Below the pieces are notes generated by a model, which had not been told where the DNA came from, searched no databases, and saw only the letters and a list, made by a program, of their open reading frames with translations. From CAYXTW01 sp964452645 (GTDB lineage Bacteria; Zixibacteria; MSB-5A5; GN15; PGXB01), in assembly GCA_964452645.1 (NCBI GenBank), contig CAYVMO010000012.1, positions 31,779-95,778 on the forward strand: 64,000 nucleotides of DNA. The letters run 5' to 3'. The translations under genes and the position numbers were made by a program. Below, in pieces: positions 33,294-42,004 of the stretch. How positions within the stretch are numbered: position 1 is the first letter of the stretch; every line of letters begins with the position of its first letter.

Positions 33294-34678
33294 AGACGAT
33301 TCCGTACGATCTCTATGCCGGTCGTATCCGGAACGCCGGTACTATCAAACAATCGGGTCGCGTCGCCCAGATAGTCGGCCTGATAATCGAATCGATTGGC
33401 CCGGCCGTTTCGGTCGGTGATCTTTGTCAAATTGAAAATCCTGAAAACGGTGAAAAAGTTCGGGCCGAGGTGGTCGGCTTTCGGGATAATCGGACATTAC
33501 TGATGCCACTCGGTTCGGTTTCGGGAATCACGCCCGGTTCAATTGTCATCTCGACCGGCGAGCAACTTAAGATACCGGTCGGCGATGAATTAATCGGAAG
33601 AGTTTTGGGCGGATTGGGTCAGCCGATTGACGGCGGCAAAAGAATTTTGACCGCTATAACCAGGCCGATTATAAGTCATCCTATCCAGGCCCTCAAAAGA
33701 AGACGAATAACCGAACCGGTGCGCACCGGCGTCAAAGTGATAGATGTCATGGCGGCCTGCGGTCAGGGGCAGCGTATGGGAATCTTTGCCGGTTCCGGTG
33801 TCGGTAAGTCAATTCTGCTGGGGATGATTGCTCGTGGCTCCTCGGCCGATGTGAACGTCGTGGCGCTGGTCGGGGAGAGGGGACGCGAAGTTCGCGAATT
33901 TATCGAGAAAGACCTCGGTCAAGAAGGTCTGAAAAAATCAGTTGTCGTCGTCGTAACATCCGATCAGCCCGCTTTGATTCGAATAAAGGGCGCTATGGTT
34001 GCGACCACGATTGCCGAATATTTTCGTGATCAGGGGAAAAACGTCATGCTGTTGATGGATTCGCTGACACGAATCGCCATCGCTCAGCGGGAAATCGGTC
34101 TCGCGGCCGGGGAGCCGCCCGCGACCAAAGGCTTTACTCCCTCCGTTTTTGCTCTATTACCGAAACTCCTGGAACGGGCCGGAACCAACGAGAAAGGCTC
34201 GATTACCGGTATGTACGCCGTTCTTGTCGAGAGTGATGATTTTAATGAACCGATCTCCGATGCCGTCCGGTCGATTCTGGACGGCCATGTATCGCTTTCC
34301 CGAAGGCTGGCCGCGATTAATCAGTACCCCGCCGTCGACATCCTTGATTCCATCAGCCGCTTGATGATTGAAATCTGTCAACCGGAGCACATCGAATTGG
34401 CCGCGAGAGTTCGCGAAGCTGTGGCGACCTATCGGGAATCCGAGGATCTGATAAATATCGGGGCGTATGTTAAAGGCTCATCGGCAAAAATCGACTATGC
34501 CATCTCCAAAATAGATTCGCTTTATCGGTTTTTCCGACAGGATATTAAAGAATTCTGCGGCCTGGACGAAGCTTTGACAACGCTCGGTCAAATTCTGGGC
34601 GATCAACCGGAGCAAACGACCGATGAAAAAGTTCAGCTTCCGGCTGGAAAAAATACTCCAGCTCAAAAATCACATTGA
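33290..34678 (+). CDS. fliI: Flagellum-specific export ATPase FliI
   Basis: A 462-residue F1-beta-like hexameric ATPase of the flagellar type III export system. Walker A GIFAGSGVGKSILLGM, Walker B VMLLMDSLTR, the following AQREIGLAAGEPPATKGFTPSVFALLPKLLERAG signature and the C-terminal AVATYRESEDLINIGAYVKGS all match FliI. GTG 33290 overlaps the fliH stop by 4 bases. Confidence 0.97.
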   Translation: MKTIPYDLYAGRIRNAGTIKQSGRVAQIVGLIIESIGPAVSVGDLCQIENPENGEKVRAEVVGFRDNRTLLMPLGSVSGITPGSIVISTGEQLKIPVGDELIGRVLGGLGQPIDGGKRILTAITRPIISHPIQALKRRRITEPVRTGVKVIDVMAACGQGQRMGIFAGSGVGKSILLGMIARGSSADVNVVALVGERGREVREFIEKDLGQEGLKKSVVVVVTSDQPALIRIKGAMVATTIAEYFRDQGKNVMLLMDSLTRIAIAQREIGLAAGEPPATKGFTPSVFALLPKLLERAGTNEKGSITGMYAVLVESDDFNEPISDAVRSILDGHVSLSRRLAAINQYPAVDILDSISRLMIEICQPEHIELAARVREAVATYRESEDLINIGAYVKGSSAKIDYAISKIDSLYRFFRQDIKEFCGLDEALTTLGQILGDQPEQTTDEKVQLPAGKNTPAQKSH

Positions 34679-35102
34679 AAAAGAGAAACAAAAGATTCTT
34701 TCCCGGGCGACCCAGAAGGTCGTTAACCAGGAAAAGGCACTGGGTGATATTGATCACTCTCGCAAACAGATCCAGGGCGAACAGCGTTCGCACCTTCGGG
34801 GCCATATCGATATGCACCTTATGTCGGTGTTTTCGCGATATTATCTTAAACTGAAAAAAAATGAGCTGGTCGGACGGGAGATGCTGGGTGCCTACCGCAA
34901 AGAGCAGGAAGAAAAACGGCAGGAGCTTGTCAAAGCGACACGGGCCAAAAAGATTTACGAAAAACTGAAAGAACGAAAACAGGAAGCATTTCAAACCGAA
35001 TATCGACTGCAACTGCAGAAGGAGCAGGACGAGATCGCCTCACTTATGTTGCAGTACGAAAAAAACTCCCGCCATACCTCTCAGCGTCATTGCGAGCCCT
35101 GA
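34623..35102 (+). CDS. fliJ: Flagellar export chaperone FliJ
   Basis: A 159-residue, almost wholly coiled-coil protein (KFSFRLEKILQLKNHIEKEKQ at the start is the family pattern) that links FliI to the export gate. It overlaps fliI by 56 bases. Its last codons (from about 35,085; residues QRHCEP) and the stop are supplied by a dispersed intergenic repeat, so the original C-terminus may have been altered by repeat insertion. Confidence 0.9.
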   Translation: MKKFSFRLEKILQLKNHIEKEKQKILSRATQKVVNQEKALGDIDHSRKQIQGEQRSHLRGHIDMHLMSVFSRYYLKLKKNELVGREMLGAYRKEQEEKRQELVKATRAKKIYEKLKERKQEAFQTEYRLQLQKEQDEIASLMLQYEKNSRHTSQRHCEP

Positions 35103-35215
35103 ACCCGATTTATCGGAAGAAGGGCGTGGCAATCTATCCGAGACGAAATGTGAGATCGCCACGTCGTTCTCATTCCGATTGAAATCGGGATTTGATCTCC
35201 CCGCGACGACGTTTT
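35085..35215 (+). repeat. Dispersed intergenic repeat (CGTCATTGCGAG type), copy 2
   Basis: Begins CGTCATTGCGAGCC, then CCCGATTTATCGGAAG, GGGCGTGGCAATCTAT, GAGATCGCCACGTCG and CATTCCGAT...ATCGGGATTT, ending CGCGACGACG. Related copies are near 26,471, 38,613 and, inverted, 61,552. The first 18 bases lie inside the fliJ reading frame. Confidence 0.8.
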
Positions 35216-35261
35216 ACAATGTTCATCACAGCCTTTAATCATATATATAACGAGTAAAGTA

Positions 35262-35289
35262 CAAAAAAACTCCCGCTATCGGCGGGAGT
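35262..35289 (-). terminator. Terminator of the cohesin-like gene
   Basis: ACTCCCGC (35269-35276) and GCGGGAGT (35282-35289) form an 8-bp stem with a 5-base loop. On the minus strand seven T follow directly. Confidence 0.85.
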
Positions 35290-35320
35290 CTTCAGATGAT
35301 AGATGATCAGTCCACAATCT

Positions 35321-36610
35321 CTATTTCAGTAAAATCATTTTTTTGCTCTGTAAGAATCCCTCCGCCTCCAGACGATAAAAATATACGCCCGACGCCAGCG
35401 ATTGTTCGTTATCGTCTTTGCCGTCAAAGGTGACGGTATAGACTCCGGCCGGGAGTGATTTCTCGACCAGCGTCTTCACATGCCGCCCCAGAACATTAAT
35501 GACGTCCAACCGAACATGAGATTGACGCGGCAAATCGAATTGTATATGCGTCGTCGGATTGAATGGATTGGGAACATTCTGCTCAAGAGCATAATCGTCC
35601 GGAATAAGCGGATCGTAGCGCTGCTCGACATCGGTCGAGGTTTTAATATCGACGTAGCCATAGGTAAAATAAGGTGTAAATTTTCCGCCGCCTTCACCCG
35701 TAGTCAATGTAAATTCGAGCGGCTGCGATCCCAAAAATAATGTGGAATCGATTATTACCATTTCATCCGGGGCGCTCGGTTCGATATTGAATAAAATCGT
35801 GGCCAGCGGCCCGCTTCCCGGCTCCAAAGGATTTACTTCATCAAATGCCAAAGTTATCAATATTTGCCGTAATTGACTTCGCAGGTCAATCGACTTCGTG
35901 ACTGCTGAGATTCCGCGCGTTCCGACAAAGCTGGTATCATTATATACTATGTCGTCGGAGGAATACTCCAGTGCCAGGTCGATCAGAGAGAGAGATTCGA
36001 CGTTATACCCATAAATATCGACCGCCACGGTATTGCCAGGTGCCCCGGTGATTCGTTGCACCCAGACCGAGTCGGGGCTGGGGGGTGGTTCAACGACATG
36101 TATTTTGCCGTCTACGAATTCCGGGAAGATGAAACTGGATGCCGCCGAATCGGCAAACCGGGTTGTTCTAATTTCATTTTGGCCAAATGGCCAACTGCCA
36201 TTGGTAATCGGAAAAGTCTGGTTACCGGCCGAACCGGAAAGAGTAAAGTACAAATTACAAAGCAGTCCATTTCCAGGCCCGATAAATTCAGGAAAAGTAT
36301 ACAAAAAAAGACTTAACAAATTGGCTGAATCGCTGAAAGCCGTATCAATATTTGTGTATCCTGTAATTCGGCTGCCCTCCAGCGAACAGGAATCGATTTG
36401 CAAATTATTATTATCAAAATCAAAAACCAACTCAACGGCCGATATGGTTTCATCATTATAGAAATAAACTGGAAGAACAATATTCCCACCGGCCATGCCC
36501 GAGACCGAATCGATGCGGACGGTATCGGGTATACCGGGGTCGGCCAGGACCATGATGCCCGGGAAAATAATTATTGCAGCCAGAATCAGGGATACTTTTA
36601 TGGTTTTCAT
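35321..36610 (-). CDS. Secreted cohesin-like protein with C-terminal FlgD-Ig/T9SS-type sorting domain
   Basis: A 429-residue surface or exported protein. It has a signal peptide (VSLILAAIIIFPGIMVLA) and two cohesin-like beta-sandwich domains at about 28-170 (VRIDSVSGMAGGNIVLPVYFYND, VELVFDFDN) and 185-325 (VWVQRITGAPGNTVAVDIYGYN). It ends in a FlgD-Ig-like C-terminal domain: NVPNPFNPTTHIQFDLP, GVYTVTFDG and SGVYFYRLEAEGFLQSKKMILLK, the hallmark of type IX-like secretion cargo in FCB bacteria. It interrupts the flagellar cluster on the opposite strand, with its own terminator. No partner dockerin is visible. Confidence 0.87.
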   Translation of the reverse strand: MKTIKVSLILAAIIIFPGIMVLADPGIPDTVRIDSVSGMAGGNIVLPVYFYNDETISAVELVFDFDNNNLQIDSCSLEGSRITGYTNIDTAFSDSANLLSLFLYTFPEFIGPGNGLLCNLYFTLSGSAGNQTFPITNGSWPFGQNEIRTTRFADSAASSFIFPEFVDGKIHVVEPPPSPDSVWVQRITGAPGNTVAVDIYGYNVESLSLIDLALEYSSDDIVYNDTSFVGTRGISAVTKSIDLRSQLRQILITLAFDEVNPLEPGSGPLATILFNIEPSAPDEMVIIDSTLFLGSQPLEFTLTTGEGGGKFTPYFTYGYVDIKTSTDVEQRYDPLIPDDYALEQNVPNPFNPTTHIQFDLPRQSHVRLDVINVLGRHVKTLVEKSLPAGVYTVTFDGKDDNEQSLASGVYFYRLEAEGFLQSKKMILLK

Positions 36611-37000
36611 AGGGCCTCTTCAAATATTGCACTGGATATAACAGCAAATGCAATGCAAGTATTCTCTTTTTTTAATCTCTTTAATCGTAGAACAATTAAA
36701 CCAGTAGTAACCCCATAAGTACCAAAGAATAAACTCAAAAAAATATAATGATTTTCGGGCCGATATGCAAGAATAAAATCGGAGTCCTGATCGAATATGA
36801 AAAATTTTGCATCAAATCGCTGCCGATACAATTCAGACAGTGACGGTTTATTTTTTTAATCAAAATTGGAAGAATTGTTGGCAACCTTCGGAAATAATTT
36901 CCGATTTGGCTTTTTATGAATTTTGCGGGGCCGATGGGAATCTTATCTAATCTGTTGAAAGATTGTATGTTACGCCGCTCTTGCGGGCCACATTCTACTA
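36611..37000. other. Intergenic region upstream of the flgF operon
   Basis: No supported gene. A minus-strand open frame at 36607-36831 has a hydrophobic stretch but starts at TTG without a ribosome site. AT-rich sequence here could contain the promoter of the minus-strand cohesin-like gene and binding sites for the sigma-54 activator. Confidence 0.3.
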
Positions 37001-37016
37001 TGGCATGAGCCTTGCT
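37001..37016 (+). promoter_or_regulatory. Sigma-54 promoter for the flgF operon
   Basis: TGGCATG-N4-TTGCT with exact GG-N10-GC spacing, 27 bases before the flgF start codon. Nearly the same sequence precedes flgB. Confidence 0.85.
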
Positions 37017-37042
37017 TAATAGAAGGATGGAGAAATATTGCT

Positions 37043-37774
37043 ATGATCAAAGGATTATATCGATCTGCGTCAGCCATGCTTCCCCGCCTGAAGCAGCAGG
37101 AGGCCATCGCTAATAATTTGGCCAATGCCTCGTCGCCGGGTTTCAGAAAAGATATGATTTTCACACAGGAGTTGTCCCGGGCACAGGCCAGGCAAACTAT
37201 TCGAAAATCAGACTGGGAGCAACCGATGATAGATCAGGTTTATACCAGCTATGAGCAGGGTTCTCTGGATAAAACCGATAATCCGCTCGATCTCGCATTG
37301 GAAGGCGACGGATTCTTTGTTTATGAAACCGAGACCGGTGACCTGCTTTATTCGCGGGCCGGGAATCTGGCCATTGATCCGCAGGGTTTCCTGGCTGATC
37401 CGGAAGGGAATCGGCTTATGGGCGACGGCGGACCGATTAATGTCGGCTCCGGTGACATAAGCATTTCCGAATCGGGGCAGGTCGAAGTCGATAATACCGC
37501 CCAGGCGAATATCCGTGTTGTGGATTTTGAAGATAAATCGGTTCTTCAGAAAACCGAAAGCACCGGTTTTATGATTCCGGAAGGAATCGAACCGGCGGCG
37601 GCGGTCAATTTTGCCATCCGGCAGGGATACCTGGAATCATCCAATGTCGAGATTATCCAGGAGATGGTCAATATGATTATCTCCTTCAGGAATTATGAAG
37701 CCGACGCTCAGGCGGTCAAGGCGCAGGATGATTCATTGGAGAAGCTGATGGCCAATGTCGGAAGAGTAAGATAA
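37043..37774 (+). CDS. flgF: Flagellar rod protein FlgF
   Basis: A 243-residue rod protein. The N-terminal motif KQQEAIANNLANASSPGFRKDM and the C-terminal VEIIQEMVNMIISFRNYEADAQAVKAQDDSLEKLM are typical. It differs from the flgG product downstream in being shorter and in its divergent middle. A ribosome site (GAAGGATGGAG) and sigma-54 promoter precede it. Confidence 0.92.
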   Translation: MIKGLYRSASAMLPRLKQQEAIANNLANASSPGFRKDMIFTQELSRAQARQTIRKSDWEQPMIDQVYTSYEQGSLDKTDNPLDLALEGDGFFVYETETGDLLYSRAGNLAIDPQGFLADPEGNRLMGDGGPINVGSGDISISESGQVEVDNTAQANIRVVDFEDKSVLQKTESTGFMIPEGIEPAAAVNFAIRQGYLESSNVEIIQEMVNMIISFRNYEADAQAVKAQDDSLEKLMANVGRVR

Positions 37775-37797
37775 AAAATTCGTAAGGAGTAAACATC

Positions 37798-38586
37798 ATG
37801 ATAAAAGCGATGCATACGGCGGCATCGGGAATGCTCGCCCAGCAGATGAATGTCGATAATATCGCCAATAATCTGGCCAACGTCAGTTCGAACGGCTATA
37901 AAAGAACGCGGGTGGAGTTTCAGGATGTTCTTTATAAAAATTACCGTCGGGCCGGATCGGCGACCGCCCTCGGTTCGGTAATACCGACCAACCTGGCGAT
38001 TGGTTACGGAACCAGACCGGTCGCGACGGTGCGCGAATTTTCGGTCGGCGATTTGACGCCGACCGGCAACCCGCTTGATCTGGCGATTTCCGGAAATGGT
38101 TTTTTCCAGATCAGAATGCCGGACGGGACGATCGGTTATTCTCGTGACGGCGCCTTCAAAATTTCGGCCGACGGTCAGGTGGTGACCGCCGATGGTTTCT
38201 TTTTCTACCCCGACTTGAATATTCCCGAAGATGCCACTTCGATTTCAGTCGGTATCGATGGTACCGTCGAGGTTTTGCTTGTCGGAAATGATGAGCCGCA
38301 GAACATCGGACAAATTGAACTGGCCAAGTTCGTTAATCCGGCCGGGCTTTCGGCGGTCGGCCATAATTTATTCGTGCAGACCAGTGCTTCGGGAGAACCG
38401 ATTCTGGGCACGCCGACGCAGGACGGATTGGGAAAAATCGATCAGGGTTATCTGGAAATATCCAATGTGAATGTCGTCGATGAGATGGTAAACATGATTG
38501 TTGCCCAGCGGGCGTACGAATTGAACTCCAAAGTCATCAAGACAAGCGAGGATATGGTTCAGATCGCCAATAATCTGAAACGGTAG
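37798..38586 (+). CDS. flgG: Flagellar distal rod protein FlgG
   Basis: A 262-residue distal rod subunit. Signatures are MIKAMHTAASGMLAQQMNVDNIANNLANVSSNGYKRTRVEFQDVLY, the central FFQIRMPDGTIGYSRDGAFKISADG and the C-terminal VDEMVNMIVAQRAYELNSKVIKTSEDMVQIANNL. Length is the usual 260-262 residues. GGAG lies upstream. Confidence 0.97.
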   Translation: MIKAMHTAASGMLAQQMNVDNIANNLANVSSNGYKRTRVEFQDVLYKNYRRAGSATALGSVIPTNLAIGYGTRPVATVREFSVGDLTPTGNPLDLAISGNGFFQIRMPDGTIGYSRDGAFKISADGQVVTADGFFFYPDLNIPEDATSISVGIDGTVEVLLVGNDEPQNIGQIELAKFVNPAGLSAVGHNLFVQTSASGEPILGTPTQDGLGKIDQGYLEISNVNVVDEMVNMIVAQRAYELNSKVIKTSEDMVQIANNLKR

Positions 38587-38594
38587 GAATGAAT

Positions 38595-39368
38595 ATGGCT
38601 GATCTGCTGAATGTGTCATCGCGAGGAGTCCGAATTCCGACCTGTCGGGATGATGGACGACGTGGCGATCTCATCGTTTTATTTTGCCTGATATGTATCA
38701 TAATGATGCCGACGATGTCATACACAGCCGATCTGGACGGTATTATCAAAGATAAGATTATATCGCTTTATAGCATCGATACCGCCCGCTGCGATATTGA
38801 AATTCAGACCAACCGAATCCGGATCAATCCCGATGCATTCGACAGCCTGTCGATTAATTCTCTGGCCGGATCGATTGCTGATGCGAAGCTGGTTCCGCGC
38901 GGTTCCGTTTCGCTTCAGGTCAAATTTCTCAAAAACAATGATGAAATCAAAAAAGGGCAAATCAGGATTAAAGTCAGGCATTTTGAAAATGTCCTGATAT
39001 CACTCGACAGAATCAAGCGGTATGAAATACCGACACCCGAAAAATATATGATTAAAAGGATGGAAATAACCTCGCTGACCGAGAACCCGGTTACATCGGA
39101 AGACGAGTTATCAGGTAAATGGGCAAAACGGAATGTTGGCAAAGGTCAAATTCTAACTTCCCGGATGTTTGAGACCATTCCCGCCATTACCTCCGGTCAG
39201 GAGGTTTCCATCCTGTATAAATCAACCGGTCTGGAGATATCGGCTTGCGGGACGGCGCTTCAGTCCGGCTATATCGGCGACCCGATAAAAATCAGGAATA
39301 ATCAGTCAAAAAAAATAATCGCCTGCACTGTTATGGATGATAAGACAGTTCAGGTCATTTCACATTGA
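38595..39368 (+). CDS. flgA: Flagellar P-ring assembly chaperone FlgA
   Basis: About 257 residues, exported; helps assemble FlgI into the P ring. ATG 38595 is preferred over 38589 because TAGGA is six bases upstream. The N-terminal 28 residues (through GVRIPTCRDDGRRGD) are encoded by a dispersed intergenic repeat and now serve as a long basic n-region before the hydrophobic core LIVLFCLICIIMMPTMSYTA. The C-terminal SAF/ChapFlgA domain is visible: VTSEDELSGKWAKRNVGKGQILTSRMFE, then GQEVSILYKSTGLEISACGTALQSGYIGDPIKIRN. Confidence 0.9.
   Translation: MADLLNVSSRGVRIPTCRDDGRRGDLIVLFCLICIIMMPTMSYTADLDGIIKDKIISLYSIDTARCDIEIQTNRIRINPDAFDSLSINSLAGSIADAKLVPRGSVSLQVKFLKNNDEIKKGQIRIKVRHFENVLISLDRIKRYEIPTPEKYMIKRMEITSLTENPVTSEDELSGKWAKRNVGKGQILTSRMFETIPAITSGQEVSILYKSTGLEISACGTALQSGYIGDPIKIRNNQSKKIIACTVMDDKTVQVISH
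38613..38676 (+). repeat. Dispersed intergenic repeat (GTCATCGCGAGGAG type), copy 3, inside flgA
   Basis: TGTCATCGCGAGGAGTCCGA, ATTCCGACCTGTCGGGATGA and GACGACGTGGCGATCTCATC follow the repeat order seen near 35,085. It is in frame with flgA and contains no stop in that frame. Confidence 0.75.
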
Positions 39369-39377
39369 GGTGAAATC

Positions 39378-39965
39378 ATGAATTTAAAAAGGATTTTATT
39401 GATTACCGCCATACTTCTTCTGCTTCCGTTTTCATTAAGAGTCTGGGGGGGTGATTTCGGGCAGGCCAACTCGCTTTTTACCGATATCAAGGCGCATAAA
39501 GTCGGTGATATTCTCACGGTTTTGATATACGAATCCTCCGATGCCGCGACCCAGTCGCAAACCAAAACCGAAAAGACCGGTAAATTTTCGACTTCGGGCG
39601 GACCGGGTGTCGGACCGCTCGATTTTATTCCGCTTTTCGGCGCCGACGGTGAGAACAAGAATTCCTTCGACGGCAAAGGTGAGAATACGCGGACACAATC
39701 GCTGCGGGCCAAGATGTCGGTCACGATTGTCGGTGTTAAGGAAAACGGTGATTTGATTGTCAAGGGGAGCCGGACAATCGGTATCTCGAAAGATAAGGAA
39801 ACGCTTTCACTGACCGGGGTCGTGCGTCAAAAAGATATCACGCCCGAGAACACCGTCGATTCCTACCTGATTGCCGATGCCGAGATAGCCTACACCGGCA
39901 AGGGCGTGGCGAATAATTCCAGCCGGCCCGGAATCATCATGCGTTTTCTTAACTGGTTGTTTTAG
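39378..39965 (+). CDS. flgH: Flagellar L-ring protein FlgH
   Basis: A 195-residue outer-membrane ring subunit, somewhat short for the family (about 220-240). Signal peptide RILLITAILLLLPFSLRVWG. Core motifs: DIKAHKVGDILTVLIYESSDA, RAKMSVTIVGVKENGDLIVKGSRTIGI and VVRQKDITPENTVDSYLIADAEIAYTGKG. No lipobox cysteine is present anywhere near the signal cleavage site, unlike the lipoprotein FlgH of enterobacteria. Confidence 0.95.
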   Translation: MNLKRILLITAILLLLPFSLRVWGGDFGQANSLFTDIKAHKVGDILTVLIYESSDAATQSQTKTEKTGKFSTSGGPGVGPLDFIPLFGADGENKNSFDGKGENTRTQSLRAKMSVTIVGVKENGDLIVKGSRTIGISKDKETLSLTGVVRQKDITPENTVDSYLIADAEIAYTGKGVANNSSRPGIIMRFLNWLF

Positions 39966-39974
39966 GAGGTCGGG

Positions 39975-41108
39975 ATGCGAAGTTTTATATGTTCCCCGGT
40001 ATCATTTCCGGCCCTTCTGATGGCCGTGCTTTTACTAATGTTGTATTTTTTCGCGCCTCCCGCCGAGGCTTCGACGAGAATAAAGGATATCGCCAAAATC
40101 CATACCGATAATGAACTGGATCTTATCGGCTATGGTCTGGTCATCGGTCTTGACGGAACCGGCGACAGCAAGGGGACGCAATTTACGATGCAGTCGCTGG
40201 CCAATATGATGGAAAGAATGGGGCTGACGGTCAGCGCCGACAAATTAAAAGTGAAGAATGTCGCGGCCGTGATTGTTACGGCGCGGTTGTCATCGAACTA
40301 TAGCGTCAATGACCGAATAGATGTCACGCTGTCGTCGATCGGAGATGCTTCCTCGCTGCAGGGCGGGATATTATTGATGACGCAGTTGTCTTCATCCGAC
40401 GGTCAGGTATATGTTCTGGCGCAGGGTCCGATATCGATCGGCGGATTTAACGTGCAGGTCGAAGACGGTAACAAAATCATAAATAATTACACGCTGGTGG
40501 GGCGCGTCCCGGGCGGCGGACAGGTCATCCGCAAACTGAACGGTATGGCGAAAAACGATGATATTTTATTGACGCTGCAATCGCCCGATTATAATACCGC
40601 CTTCCGTATGATGCAAAAAATCAATACCAAATACGGCCTGACCGCCTATACCGAGGATGCCGCTACGGTGCGCGTTGTCGTTCCCGATTCATTGTCTTAT
40701 CGCAACGAGCGGGCCGAGTTTATCGCCGACATCGGCAGCATGCAGATAAATCCCGATCAGCCGGCCCGGGTCGTCATTAATGAACGGACCGGGACGATTG
40801 TCGCCGGGCAATACGTTTCGATTGCACCGGTCGCGATTGCGCACGGAAATATTACCGTCAATATCCGTTCGCGCCCGGTTATCTCGCAGCCGGAACCGTT
40901 CTCCGCCGGTGAGACGGTGCAGACTTCCGAATATCAAATCGCGGTAGATAATGAACCGGCCCGGGTGGTACAGTTTAAAGAGACCGTCTCGCTGGCTGAC
41001 GTTGCCGACGCCCTGAATCTCATCGGCGCCACACCGCGGGATATAATCGCCATCTTTGAAGCTCTCAAGCAGGCCGGTGCCCTCAGAGCGGAATTGGTAA
41101 TTCTCTGA
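39975..41108 (+). CDS. flgI: Flagellar P-ring protein FlgI
   Basis: A 377-residue periplasmic ring subunit. Signal peptide to about residue 33 (LLMAVLLLMLYFFAPPAEAS). Then RIKDIAKIHTDNELDLIGYGLVIGLDGTGDS, the most conserved stretch of FlgI, and IVAGQYVSIAPVAIAHGNITV with TVSLADVADALNLIGATPRDIIAIFEALKQAGAL at the end. A GGAGG ribosome site overlaps the end of flgH. Confidence 0.97.
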   Translation: MRSFICSPVSFPALLMAVLLLMLYFFAPPAEASTRIKDIAKIHTDNELDLIGYGLVIGLDGTGDSKGTQFTMQSLANMMERMGLTVSADKLKVKNVAAVIVTARLSSNYSVNDRIDVTLSSIGDASSLQGGILLMTQLSSSDGQVYVLAQGPISIGGFNVQVEDGNKIINNYTLVGRVPGGGQVIRKLNGMAKNDDILLTLQSPDYNTAFRMMQKINTKYGLTAYTEDAATVRVVVPDSLSYRNERAEFIADIGSMQINPDQPARVVINERTGTIVAGQYVSIAPVAIAHGNITVNIRSRPVISQPEPFSAGETVQTSEYQIAVDNEPARVVQFKETVSLADVADALNLIGATPRDIIAIFEALKQAGALRAELVIL

Positions 41109-41113
41109 CATTT

Positions 41114-41977
41114 ATGAATAATACTATTGCCACAGATATCGCCGTTAAGAACACCGAGAAGTATTCGCCTTTGAAAAATAAGCCCGATTTAAAGACCGAA
41201 AAAAGGCGCTTATATAAAGCCGCCAAAGATATGGAATCGTTGTTTATGTACCAGATTCTCAAATCGATGCGTCAAACCATACCAAAGGCTTACGAAGACG
41301 ATAAAATCGGACTGGGTAACGATATGGGCAAAGACGTGTACACGCAACTTTTCGATCAGGAACTGGCAACGATGATGTCAGGCAGCAGCAATAAAAGCAT
41401 CGCCGATATGATATACCGATCGATGGAGAAAGCTCTCGAACGACAGTACGGTGCGAAAAATGAGTCGTCTTCCGAAATCAAGGATGCCCTTCCGAAACCA
41501 TCATATATCAAGATAAAAAACGAGGTTTCGGAATCACCGGCGATTAAAATTCAAAAAGGCAAAGCTGTCAGCCGGGAAGATGCTTTATTGAAATATGACA
41601 ATATTATTAATCGGGCGGCCGAGAAATATGGACTGCAGCCGACATTATTGAAATCGATAATCAAAACCGAGTCGGCCGGTAATCCCCGCGCCGTCTCCGC
41701 CGCCGGCGCGAAAGGCCTGATGCAACTGGCCGATACGACCGCGGCCGATATGGGTGTAAATAATGTTTTTAGCCCCCATGAAAATATCGAGGGCGGCGCC
41801 AAATATTTAAGACAGATGATCGATCGTTTCGGTGACATAAAGAAAGCATTGGCGGCGTATAATGCCGGTCCGGAAACGGTCACGCGATATGGGGATATTC
41901 CCCCATATCCCGAAACGCGGCGCTATGTCCAAACGGTTTTGGAAAGTCTCGAAAATGAGACGCCTGATTATAAATAA
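41114..41977 (+). CDS. flgJ: FlgJ-type rod-binding domain fused to a lytic transglycosylase (SLT)
   Basis: A 287-residue protein that locally opens peptidoglycan for rod passage. Residues about 33-110 are the FlgJ N-terminal rod-binding domain (AAKDMESLFMYQILKSMRQTIP, then YTQLFDQELATMMS). Residues about 165-280 are a GH23/SLT lytic transglycosylase with catalytic Glu186 in IIKTESAGNPRAVSAAGAKG, LMQL and AYNAGPETVTRYGDIPPYPETRRYV. Enterobacterial FlgJ instead carries a GH73 glucosaminidase. No signal peptide is visible, consistent with export through the flagellar type III path. Confidence 0.92.
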   Translation: MNNTIATDIAVKNTEKYSPLKNKPDLKTEKRRLYKAAKDMESLFMYQILKSMRQTIPKAYEDDKIGLGNDMGKDVYTQLFDQELATMMSGSSNKSIADMIYRSMEKALERQYGAKNESSSEIKDALPKPSYIKIKNEVSESPAIKIQKGKAVSREDALLKYDNIINRAAEKYGLQPTLLKSIIKTESAGNPRAVSAAGAKGLMQLADTTAADMGVNNVFSPHENIEGGAKYLRQMIDRFGDIKKALAAYNAGPETVTRYGDIPPYPETRRYVQTVLESLENETPDYK

Positions 41978-42004
41978 CCAAAAGAGCTAAAGAGAATTAG
42001 TAGA

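Noticed and set aside
35321..36610. FlgD hook-capping protein, because of the FlgD-Ig-like C-terminus and position after fliJ
   Set aside because: It has a Sec signal peptide, cohesin-like domains and opposite orientation; the C-terminus is a sorting domain of the same fold.
36607..36831. A small hydrophobic minus-strand frame next to the cohesin-like gene
   Set aside because: TTG start without a ribosome site; overlaps the next gene's leader and has no family similarity.
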